Of a DNA stretch of 40,865 nt, positions 29,993 through 37,857 are shown piece after piece; positions within the stretch are counted from its first letter, which is position 1; each line of letters begins with the position of its first letter. A program made the translations under genes and the position numbers. A model generated the notes under the pieces. The model did no database searches and was not told where the DNA came from. It worked only from the letters and a program-made list of their open reading frames with translations. Location: the NCBI GenBank assembly GCA_001899305.1, contig MKWL01000007.1, forward strand, positions 1 to 40,865, in the 5' to 3' direction. Source of the stretch: Thiobacillus sp. 0-1251 (lineage in GTDB: Bacteria; Pseudomonadota; Gammaproteobacteria; Burkholderiales; Thiobacillaceae).

Positions 29993-30437
29993 CGCCACGC
30001 CGTGCCAGAAAGCGGTCGAGTTGCCGGGCAAACGCCTGCCGATCCGCCGGCGACAGCGCGGCCGGCCCGCCGATGTCCGCGCCGGCGCCGCGCAGGCCTT
30101 CCATGAAATCGCGCAAGCCCAGCCGTTCGCGGATGTTTTCGGCGCTATGGCGCTCGCCCCGCGGCGACAGGACGAACGCCCCTTTCTCGATCAGCGCGGC
30201 CGCCAGTGGAATGTCCGCGGTGATCACCAGATCGCCGTCCGCGACCTCGTCCACGATGTGGCGGTCGGCCACGTCGAAACCCATCGGCACCTGCCGTGCG
30301 CGTATATACGGTGAAGGCGGGACCCGCAGCAGGCGGTTGGCCACCAGCGTCAGCGGCACCTGCATCCGGTCTGCCGCGCGGAACAGGATGTCCTTGATCA
30401 CGGCCGGACAGGCGTCGGCATCCACCCAGATGTGCAT
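29985..30437 (-). CDS. yaiI: UPF0178 family protein YaiI
   Basis: A 150-residue soluble protein beginning [20 protein letters not shown], with [16 protein letters not shown] and [15 protein letters not shown], all signatures of the YaiI/YqxD (DUF188) family, which has a PIN-like fold with conserved Asp residues. A nuclease activity is suspected but not shown to my knowledge. It follows ypfJ by 12 bases on the same strand and overlaps the end of clsB. Confidence 0.92.
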   Translation of the reverse strand: MHIWVDADACPAVIKDILFRAADRMQVPLTLVANRLLRVPPSPYIRARQVPMGFDVADRHIVDEVADGDLVITADIPLAAALIEKGAFVLSPRGERHSAENIRERLGLRDFMEGLRGAGADIGGPAALSPADRQAFARQLDRFLARRGVK

Positions 30438-30449
30438 GGTTCGTTCGGC

Positions 30450-31307
30450 TTACAGCCGGGTCGCCTTGAAGGTGTCGCACTGCCCCGGGTCGCCGCCTTG
30501 CATGCCGCGGCTGAACCAGCGCATCCGCTGGGCAGACGAACCGTGGGTGAAGGATTCCGGTACCACGTAGCCGCGCGCCTGCTGTTGCAGGCGGTCGTCG
30601 CCCACCCCTGCTGCGGCCGCGAGCGCCTCCTCGGTGTCGCCCGGCTCCAGAACATGCCGCGCCTGGTTGGCGTGGTAGGCCCACACGCCGGCAAAACAGT
30701 CGGCCTGCAGTTCCATCCGCACCTGCAGCGCGTTGCCGGCGGCTTCGCTTGCGCGGCGGCGCGCTGCGTTGACCTTGTCCGAGATGCCCAGCAAGGTCTG
30801 CACGTGGTGACCGACTTCGTGCGCCACTACATAGGCCTGCGCGAAATCACCGGGCGCATCGTGGCGTTTGGCCAGGTCGTTGAAGAAACGCATGTCGAGG
30901 TACAGCTTGTGGTCACCCGGGCAGTAGAACGGCCCCATCGCCGCCTCGGCGAACCCGCATGCCGACTGCACCGCGCCGGAATACAACACCAGCGTGGGCG
31001 GCTGGTAGGACTTGCCTGATTCCTTGAACAGTGTGCCCCACACGTCTTCCGTGTCGGCCAGGACCACCGACATGAAATCCTTCAGCTTGTCCTCCTCCGG
31101 GTTGGACGGTGCGGGTTGGTGCGTTTCCTGTGTCGGGGCCAGGCTGCCCGCCTGATTCAGGATGACCGACGGATCCACACCGAAATACATCGCCACCAAA
31201 GCCAGGATGATTGCCCCGATGCCGCCGCCGGCCAGCCCGCGGCCATTCACGCGCATGCCGCGCCGGTCTTCGATGTTGTCGCTACGGCGTCCGTTTTCCC
31301 AGCGCAT
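30450..31307 (-). CDS. ypfJ: Neutral zinc metallopeptidase, YpfJ family
   Basis: The 285-residue protein has a basic N terminus, one membrane segment at about 27-42 (GGGIGAIILALVAMYFG) and a periplasmic domain with the zinc motif HEVGH at 163-167 and the third-ligand region MELQADCFAG. This is the KPN_02809/YpfJ family. The substrate is unknown. On the minus strand GGAG precedes the ATG, and TACAAT about 40 bases before the start is a possible -10. It is the first of a two-gene unit with yaiI. Confidence 0.9.
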   Translation of the reverse strand: MRWENGRRSDNIEDRRGMRVNGRGLAGGGIGAIILALVAMYFGVDPSVILNQAGSLAPTQETHQPAPSNPEEDKLKDFMSVVLADTEDVWGTLFKESGKSYQPPTLVLYSGAVQSACGFAEAAMGPFYCPGDHKLYLDMRFFNDLAKRHDAPGDFAQAYVVAHEVGHHVQTLLGISDKVNAARRRASEAAGNALQVRMELQADCFAGVWAYHANQARHVLEPGDTEEALAAAAGVGDDRLQQQARGYVVPESFTHGSSAQRMRWFSRGMQGGDPGQCDTFKATRL

Positions 31308-31443
31308 GGGCTTCTCCGTTGGTTACATGCAGGTGGCTATTGTAGTCATCGCCGCCGCGTCAATGCAGCGCCTGGCAGGATTGGACTGCGTCGTTCCGTC
31401 AGGCGTCCGCGCCCCGTCTGGCCATTCGTTGCGTATGTGCAAC

Positions 31444-31490
31444 AAAACAACACTTTTCGGTCTGTTAGATGGAAAAAACAACAACTTTTC
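31444..31490 (+). repeat. Two direct repeats abutting the porin promoter
   Basis: AAAACAACACTTTTC at 31444-31458 recurs as AAAACAACAACTTTTC at 31475-31490, starting 31 bases later, close to three helical turns. The second copy ends exactly where the -35 box begins. This spacing and position suit an activator site or UP element. A small dyad GTTGC-N6-GCAAC (31428-31443) sits just upstream. Confidence 0.5.
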
Positions 31491-31518
31491 TTGCTGGCCG
31501 GAAGGGAGTCTGGATAAT
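31491..31518 (+). promoter_or_regulatory. Promoter of the porin gene
   Basis: TTGCTG at 31491-31496, a 16-base spacer, and GATAAT at 31513-31518. The start site near 31525 gives a leader of about 75 bases. That leader contains GTCC-GTGCA-GGAC (31541-31553) and a perfect 14-base palindrome AGCTCTGCAGAGCT (31554-31567), then an AAGGAGAT ribosome-binding site. The rest of the ypfJ-porin gap (31308-31427) shows nothing else I can name. Confidence 0.5.
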
Positions 31519-31600
31519 CGACTGCGTCCCTTAAGCACATGTCCGTGCAGGACAGCTCTGCAGAGCTTTACAAACATTCTGTCATCCAAGGAGATATGCA

Positions 31601-32656
31601 ATGCAAAAGAAACTGATCGCGCTGGCACTGGCTTCCGCCTTTGCTGCTCCCGCCTTCGCTGCGACGTCCAACGTCGATATTTACGGTAACCTGCACATGT
31701 CCGTTGATGTGCTGGACAATGGTAGCAATAGCGGTACCAACGTCTCCAGCAACGCTTCCGCGTTGGGCGTCAAGGGCTCCGAAGACCTGGGCGGCGGCCT
31801 GAATGCCATCTGGCAGGTCGAGACCACCCTGGGCGGTGAAAGACGGGGTGCATCCTTTACCTCAGCACGCGATACCTTTGTCGGCCTCAAGGGCGGCTTC
31901 GGTACGGTCCGTCTGGGTTACTTCGATACTCCGACCAAGACGCTTAGCCGCAAGCTGGACCTGTTTAACAACCGTATTGGCGACACCCGCAACCTGCTGC
32001 GCTCGGATGCAGCCTCCGGCGCACTTGTTTCCAGTAACAATTCTTGGGAAGAGCGTTTCGACAACGGCATTCGTTACGACACCCCTTCGTTCAGCGGTTT
32101 CTCGGCTTCCGTGCATTACTCGACCAACTTCGACAGCGCGGGCACCACTACGAATAACAACACCGACGCTTACAGCCTTGGCGCCAACTATGAAAACGGC
32201 CCGCTGTTTGCTGGCGCAACCTACCAGCGCAACAACCTCACCACCGGTACCGGCGACGAAACCAACTGGCGTCTGGGCGCTGGTTATAACATGGGTGATC
32301 TGAAGATGGTCGCACTTTACTCGAAGTCGAAAGATCAGCGTGGTGTCAGTGGTGCGGATCGTGATGTCTGGGGCTTGGGCGCCGGTTACAAATTGGGCAA
32401 CGGTGAAATCAAGGGCCAGTTCTATAAGGCAGGTAAGGACGATACTCTGGCTGACAGTGGCGCTAAGATGTACGTGGTTGGCTACGACTACAGCCTGAGC
32501 AAGCGTACGCTGGCTTACATTGCCTACGCCAAGACCAAGAATGACGCGAACGCCCAGTTCTCCGTGATGGGCGGCGGCGGACATGGTGATGACTTGACGA
32601 TCGCATCAGGCAAGGATCCTGATGCGTTCTCAATCGGCATGATCCACAAGTTCTAA
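31601..32656 (+). CDS. General porin, Gram-negative type
   Basis: A trimeric outer-membrane channel for small solutes. The 351-residue product has a signal peptide cut after residue 20 (FAAPAFA), an N-terminal strand NVDIYGNLHMSVD, the porin core SALGVKGSEDLGGGLNAIWQ and GTVRLGYFDTPTKT, and the closing strand DAFSIGMIHKF with the terminal Phe needed for barrel assembly. It resembles betaproteobacterial OmpC/PhoE-like porins. The near-perfect ribosome-binding site and strong terminator suit a highly expressed gene. Confidence 0.94.
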   Translation: MQKKLIALALASAFAAPAFAATSNVDIYGNLHMSVDVLDNGSNSGTNVSSNASALGVKGSEDLGGGLNAIWQVETTLGGERRGASFTSARDTFVGLKGGFGTVRLGYFDTPTKTLSRKLDLFNNRIGDTRNLLRSDAASGALVSSNNSWEERFDNGIRYDTPSFSGFSASVHYSTNFDSAGTTTNNNTDAYSLGANYENGPLFAGATYQRNNLTTGTGDETNWRLGAGYNMGDLKMVALYSKSKDQRGVSGADRDVWGLGAGYKLGNGEIKGQFYKAGKDDTLADSGAKMYVVGYDYSLSKRTLAYIAYAKTKNDANAQFSVMGGGGHGDDLTIASGKDPDAFSIGMIHKF

Positions 32657-32685
32657 TCCGGCTCAAGCTAATTAGTCTTATTGAG

Positions 32686-32711
32686 CGGGCTCCTGCGGGA
32701 GCCCGTTTTTT
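32686..32711 (+). terminator. Intrinsic terminator after the porin gene
   Basis: CGGGCTCC, loop TGCG, GGAGCCCG and six T: an eight-pair GC-rich stem 29 bases after the porin stop. Confidence 0.93.
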
Positions 32712-32746
32712 ATGCCAGCCTGTTTGACGGGCAAGCCTTGGTGCGT

Positions 32747-32814
32747 TCAGCCGTCTACCACCTCGTAATCGTGCGTGATCTCGGCCACCTTGCCGAGCAT
32801 GATCGAGGGCGAGC
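32747..32814 (-). pseudogene. Remnant second copy of an osmC-like 3' end
   Basis: On the minus strand this stretch reads SPSIMLGKVAEITHDYEVVDG and a stop. It matches the end of the intact gene next to it (SASIMLGKVAEVTHDFEIQE). Over 52 aligned bases (32763-32814 against 32889-32940) 48 are identical. The changes are conservative at the protein level (V to I, F to Y), as if it came from a functional relative rather than random decay. It has no start or upstream body. It lies just downstream of the intact gene, separated by about 58 bases of GC-rich sequence. Confidence 0.7.
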
Positions 32815-32872
32815 GGCGACTCGGCGGGCGCGGAGCGCCGGGTGCGGGAGCGCGAAACAGGCCTCGAACCGC

Positions 32873-33289
32873 TCAGGCTTCCTGAATCTCGAAATCGTGC
32901 GTCACCTCGGCCACCTTGCCGAGCATGATCGAGGCCGAGCAGTATTTTTCGGCAGAGAGCTTCACGGCCTGTTCGACACGCTTGGGATCGAGCGCCTTGC
33001 CCGTGACGGTGAAATGGACGTGGATTTTGGTGAATACCTTGGGATCGGTGTCGGCCCGCTCGGCGGACAGGTCGGCGACGCAGTCGGTGACAGCTTGGCG
33101 GCTCTTGCGCAGGATGTGGACGACGTCGAAGGCGGAGCAGCCACCTAATCCAAGCAGTAGCATTTCCATCGGGCGTACCCCTAGGTTCTTGCCGCCGGAA
33201 TCGGGTGGGCCGTCCATGACGACGCTGTGGCCGGATTCGCTCTGGCCGACAAAACTGACGCCTTCGATGAGTTTGACGCGGGCTTTCAT
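32873..33289 (-). CDS. OsmC family protein (YhfA-like)
   Basis: OsmC-fold proteins reduce organic hydroperoxides with two cysteines. Both are present: C51 in LGLGGCSAFDVV and C117 in EKYCSASIMLG. The 138-residue length and lack of the longer OsmC/Ohr N terminus place it with YhfA-like members, whose true substrate is unclear. AAGGA precedes the ATG. It lies nine bases downstream of the DUF218 gene on the same strand and is probably cotranscribed with it. A diverged copy of its 3' end follows it. Confidence 0.9.
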   Translation of the reverse strand: MKARVKLIEGVSFVGQSESGHSVVMDGPPDSGGKNLGVRPMEMLLLGLGGCSAFDVVHILRKSRQAVTDCVADLSAERADTDPKVFTKIHVHFTVTGKALDPKRVEQAVKLSAEKYCSASIMLGKVAEVTHDFEIQEA

Positions 33290-33298
33290 GGAGGTCCT

Positions 33299-34060
33299 TC
33301 AGACAAAATTCGAGCGGAGTTTGTACCACAAAATGCCCAGCCATTCGTGCAGGGCAAAGGTGCTGTCACGCAGGCCGGCAGGCGTGGGCAGGACATCGAG
33401 AATGGAGTCGAGTCGCGTGCTGGAAAACTGGATGCCGGCGGGGATGACGCTGAGCCCTTGGGCTTCGAACAACGGGACGGCGCGCCGCAGATGCCAGGCA
33501 TGGGTGACCAGGACGATATGTCGAACGCCGGCACTGCGCAGCAGCCGGGCTGACAGGCGGGCGTTGTCCCAGGTTGTGAGCGCGGCGTCTTCGACCCACT
33601 GGGGCGAGATGCCGTACTCGTTTTGCAGGATGTGCTGCATGATGCGGCCCTCGGACAAGGCGCCGCCGCCGGGTTTGCCGCCGGTGACCAGGATGGGCAG
33701 GCCGCTGCCACGGTGGAGAAAGGCGGCGTAGCGCAGGCGTTCCAGGCTGAGCCCATTGAGTGTGTCGCTGCCATACTCGGCTGCGTTGAGCCGCCGCCCG
33801 CCGCCGAGGACGACAATGGCCTCCGCTGCCTGCAGTTGGCTCGCGGAAATGGGCGTGCTGATTTCCAGGCTTTTTTGCAACAGGCCGCCCACCCAGGGGG
33901 TGGACAGGGCATAGAGTGCAGCGGTGGATAGCAGGATCAGCGACATGGCCAGGCGGGGGTGGCGACGATGGACAATAAGCCCGGCGACCAGCAGGATCAC
34001 CAGCGACAATGGGGGCAGCAAGGCCAGGGCGATCAGGTTGGTGGCAAGCCAGGCGGTCAT
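33299..34060 (-). CDS. DUF218 (YdcF/ElyC) family membrane protein
   Basis: The 253-residue protein has two N-terminal membrane segments (about 8-28 and 36-56) and a DUF218 domain: [60 protein letters not shown]. ElyC in E. coli, with the same layout, supports peptidoglycan precursor (undecaprenyl phosphate) handling; that role is an inference here. It heads the small minus-strand unit with the OsmC gene. Confidence 0.85.
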   Translation of the reverse strand: MTAWLATNLIALALLPPLSLVILLVAGLIVHRRHPRLAMSLILLSTAALYALSTPWVGGLLQKSLEISTPISASQLQAAEAIVVLGGGRRLNAAEYGSDTLNGLSLERLRYAAFLHRGSGLPILVTGGKPGGGALSEGRIMQHILQNEYGISPQWVEDAALTTWDNARLSARLLRSAGVRHIVLVTHAWHLRRAVPLFEAQGLSVIPAGIQFSSTRLDSILDVLPTPAGLRDSTFALHEWLGILWYKLRSNFV

Positions 34061-34105
34061 GGCGGGGATTGTATGCCAGTCCGGCAGGCTGTTTGCAGAC
34101 AGTGT

Positions 34106-34135
34106 TTGACTTTGTTCCGGCTCGGCAGTTAAAAT
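34106..34135 (+). promoter_or_regulatory. Promoter for rplM-rpsI
   Basis: TTGACT at 34106-34111, an 18-base spacer, TAAAAT at 34130-34135. A start near 34142 gives a 35-base leader that is mostly the ribosome-binding-site hairpin. Confidence 0.6.
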
Positions 34136-34155
34136 GCCCGGCTTTCCGAGAATGT

Positions 34156-34169
34156 CCTCTGTGCAGAGG
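34156..34169 (+). promoter_or_regulatory. Hairpin masking the rplM ribosome-binding site
   Basis: CCTCTG and CAGAGG flank TG, in effect a five-pair stem with a GTGC loop. The 3' arm contains AGAGG, the Shine-Dalgarno site of rplM, seven bases before its ATG, and the 5' arm is an exact anti-Shine-Dalgarno. E. coli L13 is known to repress rplM-rpsI translation at the leader, so this is a natural candidate control element. Confidence 0.6.
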
Positions 34170-34176
34170 TTGGGTC

Positions 34177-34623
34177 ATGAAAACCTTTTCCGCTAAAACG
34201 CATGAAGTCAAACGCGACTGGTTCGTGGTTGACGCCGATAACAAAGTGCTGGGTCGCCTGGCGTCCGAGATTGCCCGCCGTCTGCGCGGCAAGCACAAGC
34301 CCGAATTCACGCCCCACGTCGACACGGGCGACTACATCGTGGTCGTCAACGCCAGCAAGATGGTCGTGACCGGCAACAAGGGCCTCGACAAGAAATACTA
34401 TCGCCACTCCGGCTATCCCGGCGGCATCTACGAAACGAACTTCGACAAGATGCAGGAGCGTTTCCCCGGCCGTGCGCTGGAGAAGGCGGTCAAGGGCATG
34501 CTGCCCAAAGGCCCGCTCGGCTACGCCATGATCAAGAAAATGAAGATTTACGCAGGCGCGGACCATCCGCACGAAGCCCAGCAGCCCCAGCCCCTCGACC
34601 TCAACGTTAAGGCCGCATCATGA
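34177..34623 (+). CDS. rplM: 50S ribosomal protein L13
   Basis: L13 is an early 50S assembly protein. The 148-residue product begins [20 protein letters not shown] and has [29 protein letters not shown] and [20 protein letters not shown]; six residues longer than in E. coli at the tail. The ATG at 34177 is supported by the family start; the open frame upstream is chance. It overlaps rpsI by four bases (ATGA). Confidence 0.97.
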   Translation: MKTFSAKTHEVKRDWFVVDADNKVLGRLASEIARRLRGKHKPEFTPHVDTGDYIVVVNASKMVVTGNKGLDKKYYRHSGYPGGIYETNFDKMQERFPGRALEKAVKGMLPKGPLGYAMIKKMKIYAGADHPHEAQQPQPLDLNVKAAS

Positions 34624-35012
34624 TCGGTAATTACAACTACGGTACGGGACGTCGTAAATCGTCGGTTGCCCGTGTGTTCATCAAGGCCGGCAGCGGCAAG
34701 ATCGTCGTCAACGACAAACCGGTGGACGAATATTTCTCGCGCGAAACCGGCCGCATGATCGTGCGCCAGCCTTTGGCGCTGACCGACAACCTGAGCCGCT
34801 TCGACATCATGGTCAACGTCTCGGGCGGCGGCGAATCGGGCCAGGCCGGTGCGGTGCGTCACGGCATTACCCGTGCACTGATCGATCTGGATGCCGAAAT
34901 GAAGCCTACGCTGAAGGCCGCCGGTCTGGTGACCCGCGATGCACGCGAAGTCGAGCGTAAGAAGGTCGGTTTCCACAAGGCGCGTCGCCGCAAGCAGTTC
35001 TCCAAGCGCTAA
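34620..35012 (+). CDS. rpsI: 30S ribosomal protein S9
   Basis: S9 has 130 residues starting [20 protein letters not shown], with [20 protein letters not shown] and the basic tail [17 protein letters not shown], whose last residues touch P-site tRNA. It is translationally coupled to rplM. An intrinsic terminator follows 17 bases after the stop. Confidence 0.98.
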   Translation: MIGNYNYGTGRRKSSVARVFIKAGSGKIVVNDKPVDEYFSRETGRMIVRQPLALTDNLSRFDIMVNVSGGGESGQAGAVRHGITRALIDLDAEMKPTLKAAGLVTRDAREVERKKVGFHKARRRKQFSKR

Positions 35013-35029
35013 GGCGCTGGCCTGCACAG

Positions 35030-35058
35030 AAAGCCGCCTTTCCCGGGCGGCTTTTTTT
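35030..35058 (+). terminator. Intrinsic terminator after rpsI
   Basis: AAAGCCGCC, seven-base loop, GGCGGCTTT with further T residues: nine-pair stem running into a T-tract. Confidence 0.93.
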
Positions 35059-35139
35059 ATGTCTGTCAGCGCGCGTGTCTTACAATTAAGTCATTCTTCG
35101 CCTCCTTAATCGGGCGCATTCTTCGCAAGGAAAAACACC

Positions 35140-36168
35140 ATGATCAAAGTCGGTATCGTCGGCGGGACGGGTTACACGGGGGTCGAACTGTTGCGCCTGC
35201 TGGCGCGCCATCCACAGGTGGAACTGAAGGCGATCACATCCCGCAAGGAAGCCGGCATGCCTGTGGCGGAGATGTTCCCCAACCTGCGCGGGCGCGTAAA
35301 GCTGGCGTTTTCCACGCCGGAAGAAGCAGGACTTGAACAGTGCGACGTGGTGTTCTTTGCTACCCCCAATGGCGTGGCGATGCAGCAGACGCGCGCGCTG
35401 CTCGACGCTGGCGTCAAGGTGATCGACTTGGCTGCGGACTTTCGCATCAAGGACATCGCGGTGTGGGAGAAGTGGTACAAGATGGAACACGCCTGCCCGG
35501 ACCTGGTCGCCGAGGCGGTCTACGGCCTGCCCGAGCTCAATCGCGACAAGATCAGGGGCGCGCGGCTGATCGCCAACCCGGGTTGTTATCCGACTGCCGT
35601 GCAACTGGGATTCCTGCCACTGCTGGAATCTGGCGCGGTCGATGCCGGTTTTCTGGTGGCGGATGCTAAGTCGGGTGTGTCGGGCGCTGGTCGCAAGCCG
35701 GAAACCCACATCCTGTTCGCCGAAGCGGCCGACAACTTCAAGGCCTACGCCGTCGGCGGCCATCGCCACTGGCCGGAGATCAAGCAGGGGCTGGACAGCT
35801 TTGCTGGCAAGCCGGTGGGCTTCACCTTCGTGCCGCACCTGACGCCGCTGATCCGTGGCATCCACGCCACCTTGTACGCAAAGGTGAGCGCCGACGTCGA
35901 CCTGCAAGCGCTGTTCGAGAAGCGCTACGCGGGCGAGGCCTTCGTCGACGTGATGCCGGCCGGCGCGCACCCGGAAACCCGCTCGGTGCGTGGGGCCAAC
36001 GTCTGCCGCATCGCCGTGCACCGGCCGCAGGGCGGCGACACCGTGGTCGTGCTGTCAGTAATCGACAACCTGGTCAAGGGCGCGGCGGGACAGGCGGTGC
36101 AGAACATGAACATCCTGTTTGATTTGCCCGAAGATACGGCGCTGGCCGACGTGGGGATGCTGCCCTAA
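35140..36168 (+). CDS. argC: N-acetyl-gamma-glutamyl-phosphate reductase
   Basis: ArgC is the third enzyme of arginine synthesis, reducing N-acetylglutamyl phosphate with NADPH. The 342-residue product has the dinucleotide-binding [18 protein letters not shown] at the start, the catalytic Cys149 in [12 protein letters not shown], and HRHWPEI. It is the type-1 long form. AAGGA precedes the ATG; TACAAT at 35081-35086 is a possible -10 box without a good -35. No other arg gene is nearby. Confidence 0.97.
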   Translation: MIKVGIVGGTGYTGVELLRLLARHPQVELKAITSRKEAGMPVAEMFPNLRGRVKLAFSTPEEAGLEQCDVVFFATPNGVAMQQTRALLDAGVKVIDLAADFRIKDIAVWEKWYKMEHACPDLVAEAVYGLPELNRDKIRGARLIANPGCYPTAVQLGFLPLLESGAVDAGFLVADAKSGVSGAGRKPETHILFAEAADNFKAYAVGGHRHWPEIKQGLDSFAGKPVGFTFVPHLTPLIRGIHATLYAKVSADVDLQALFEKRYAGEAFVDVMPAGAHPETRSVRGANVCRIAVHRPQGGDTVVVLSVIDNLVKGAAGQAVQNMNILFDLPEDTALADVGMLP

Positions 36169-36202
36169 GGGAGGAACTCCGCGGCCCCAGCAGGGTCTTT
36201 GC

Positions 36203-36235
36203 TTGACGCAGCACGGGTGATGCGGATAATCACCC
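36203..36235 (+). promoter_or_regulatory. Promoter and overlapping dyad ahead of erpA
   Basis: TTGACG at 36203-36208, a 16-base spacer, GATAAT at 36225-36230. A perfect dyad, GGGTGAT (36215-36221) and ATCACCC (36229-36235), covers the spacer and the -10 box, which is the position of a repressor operator. It does not match the IscR sites I know. Confidence 0.55.
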
Positions 36236-36259
36236 CACACATTTTCAAGGAGCATCACC

Positions 36260-36610
36260 ATGAATGCAGCAACCGAAATGGAATCCCCGCTGATCTTCAC
36301 CGATAGCGCGGCCAGTAAAGTCAAAAGCCTGATCGACGAGGAAGGCAACCCCGACCTGAAACTGCGCGTGTTCGTGTCCGGTGGCGGCTGTTCCGGCTTC
36401 CAGTACGGCTTCACCTTCGACGAAGCGCAGAATGCCGACGACACCGTGATGGTGAAAAACGGCGTCACCCTGCTGGTCGATTCGATGAGCTTCCAGTATC
36501 TGGTGGGGGCTGAGATCGACTATTCGGAAGGCTTGGAAGGCGCGCAGTTCGTGATCAAGAACCCGAACGCCACCACCACCTGTGGTTGCGGCTCGTCGTT
36601 CTCGGCGTAA
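36260..36610 (+). CDS. erpA: Iron-sulfur cluster insertion protein ErpA
   Basis: ErpA is an A-type carrier that delivers Fe-S clusters to apoproteins. The 116-residue product has the three ligand cysteines C44 ([12 protein letters not shown]), C108 and C110 ([10 protein letters not shown]), and the ErpA-type segment [26 protein letters not shown] precedes the ATG. It is transcribed alone: own promoter and dyad upstream, tandem terminators downstream. Confidence 0.95.
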   Translation: MNAATEMESPLIFTDSAASKVKSLIDEEGNPDLKLRVFVSGGGCSGFQYGFTFDEAQNADDTVMVKNGVTLLVDSMSFQYLVGAEIDYSEGLEGAQFVIKNPNATTTCGCGSSFSA

Positions 36611-36625
36611 GCACTACCAAAGCGA

Positions 36626-36715
36626 CAAAAAAGCGGCCTCGGCCGCTTTTTCATTGGGACATCGCGGCCTCGGCCGTTTTTTCATTAAGACATCGCGGCC
36701 TCGGCCGCTTTTTTT
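36626..36715. terminator. Three tandem 31-bp terminator repeats
   Basis: The core GCGGCC-TC-GGCCGC followed by a T-tract occurs at 36633, 36664 and 36695, exactly 31 bases apart. Between the cores the linker CATT..GACATC is also repeated, so this is a tandem duplication of 2.7 units. The second core has lost its last pairing C (GGCCGT). All three point along erpA. The first unit also has six A upstream, so it can terminate anmK transcription coming from the other side. Confidence 0.88.
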
Positions 36716-36738
36716 GTTTTCGGGTAGTAGTACGGGTT

Positions 36739-37857
36739 TCAGGCCGGGTAGATCGCTCCCAGGACACGCTCCCCGCGTGCGCCGGTGACTGCGGGCAGAT
36801 TGCCCGGTGCATGATGCAGCGTCTGCCTTGCCAGCCAGGCAAAAGCGAGCGCCTCAACCCAGTCCGGGTCGATGCCCAGCGTGGCAGTGGTCGCTACCCG
36901 GATGCGTGGCAGGTGGGCGCTGATGCGTTGCATCAGCGCTCTGTTATGCGCACCGCCACCGCAGACATAAAGTTCATGTGCGCCCGCGCATTCGCGGTTG
37001 ACTGCGTCGGCGAGGCTCGTGGCGGTGAATTCGAGCAGAGTGGCCTGCACGTCGGATGGCGCGAGTGCTTCATCCAGGCTGCCTAGTCTGACGTCCAGCC
37101 AGTCCAGATTGAACTGTTCGCGTCCTGCGCTCTTGGGTGGGGGGAGGGGTAGGTAAGCGTGCCTCATCAATGCCGTCAGCAGGTCAGGGTGGACGCTTCC
37201 GCTGGCGGCCCAGGCGCCGTCACGGTCGTAATGGACGCCATTGTGGCGCTTGATCCACGCATCCAGCAGCATGTTGCCGGGGCCGGTGTCCCAGCCACGC
37301 ACGGGACCGTTCACCGGCAAATCGGTGATGTTGGCGATACCGCCGATATTCGCGATGACGCGATGAGTGTCCAGGTGTCTCAGGACCTGGGCGTGAAAGG
37401 CTGGAACCAGCGGCGCCCCCTGGCCACCTGCCGCGATGTCGCGGCTGCGGAAGTCGGCAACCACTGCGATCCCGGTGAACTCGGCCAGCAGGGCCGCGTT
37501 GCCAATCTGCAGCGTGTAACCGTCCGCTGGGCGGTGGCGCAGGGTTTGGCCGTGGCAGCCGATTGCTCGCACCCTATCGGCGGCGAAGCCGTCAAGGAGC
37601 GACTTGACCGTGTCCGCGTACAGATGTGCCAGTTCATTGGCAGCAATGGCGGCGAGGTGGATCTCGTCGGGTTGCGGCGTATGCAGCGCCAAGAGTCGTG
37701 TGCGCAGTGCATCCGGGTAAGGCAGGTAATGGGAGTGAAGGAGTCGGACCTGTCCGGCGGGCCCTATTTCGGCGAGCACTGCGTCGACACCATCCAGACT
37801 GGTGCCGGACATGAGGCCAACATAGTGTTCGGCCTCATGCGTGTTTGCTGCACTCAA
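36739..37857 (-). CDS. anmK: Anhydro-N-acetylmuramic acid kinase
   Basis: AnmK phosphorylates and opens 1,6-anhydro-MurNAc in peptidoglycan recycling. The 372-residue product opens with YVGLMSGTSLDGVDAVL and has AIGCHGQTLRHRPADG, GQGAPLVPAFHA, NIGGIANITDLP and GWDTGPGN, the ATP and sugar-binding signatures. The start is TTG, overlapping the M23 peptidase stop as TTGA; no ATG fits because the first internal Met lies inside the GTSLDG motif region. Coupling to a cell-wall hydrolase makes functional sense. Confidence 0.94.
   Translation of the reverse strand: MSAANTHEAEHYVGLMSGTSLDGVDAVLAEIGPAGQVRLLHSHYLPYPDALRTRLLALHTPQPDEIHLAAIAANELAHLYADTVKSLLDGFAADRVRAIGCHGQTLRHRPADGYTLQIGNAALLAEFTGIAVVADFRSRDIAAGGQGAPLVPAFHAQVLRHLDTHRVIANIGGIANITDLPVNGPVRGWDTGPGNMLLDAWIKRHNGVHYDRDGAWAASGSVHPDLLTALMRHAYLPLPPPKSAGREQFNLDWLDVRLGSLDEALAPSDVQATLLEFTATSLADAVNRECAGAHELYVCGGGAHNRALMQRISAHLPRIRVATTATLGIDPDWVEALAFAWLARQTLHHAPGNLPAVTGARGERVLGAIYPA

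Noticed and set aside
30021-30570. Plus-strand frames opposite yaiI and ypfJ
   Set aside because: Both minus-strand genes have clear family motifs ([14 protein letters not shown]); the plus frames have none.
36626-36715. 31-bp repeats considered as a CRISPR array
   Set aside because: The units are directly adjacent with no variable spacers; each is a hairpin plus T-tract, and no cas genes are near.
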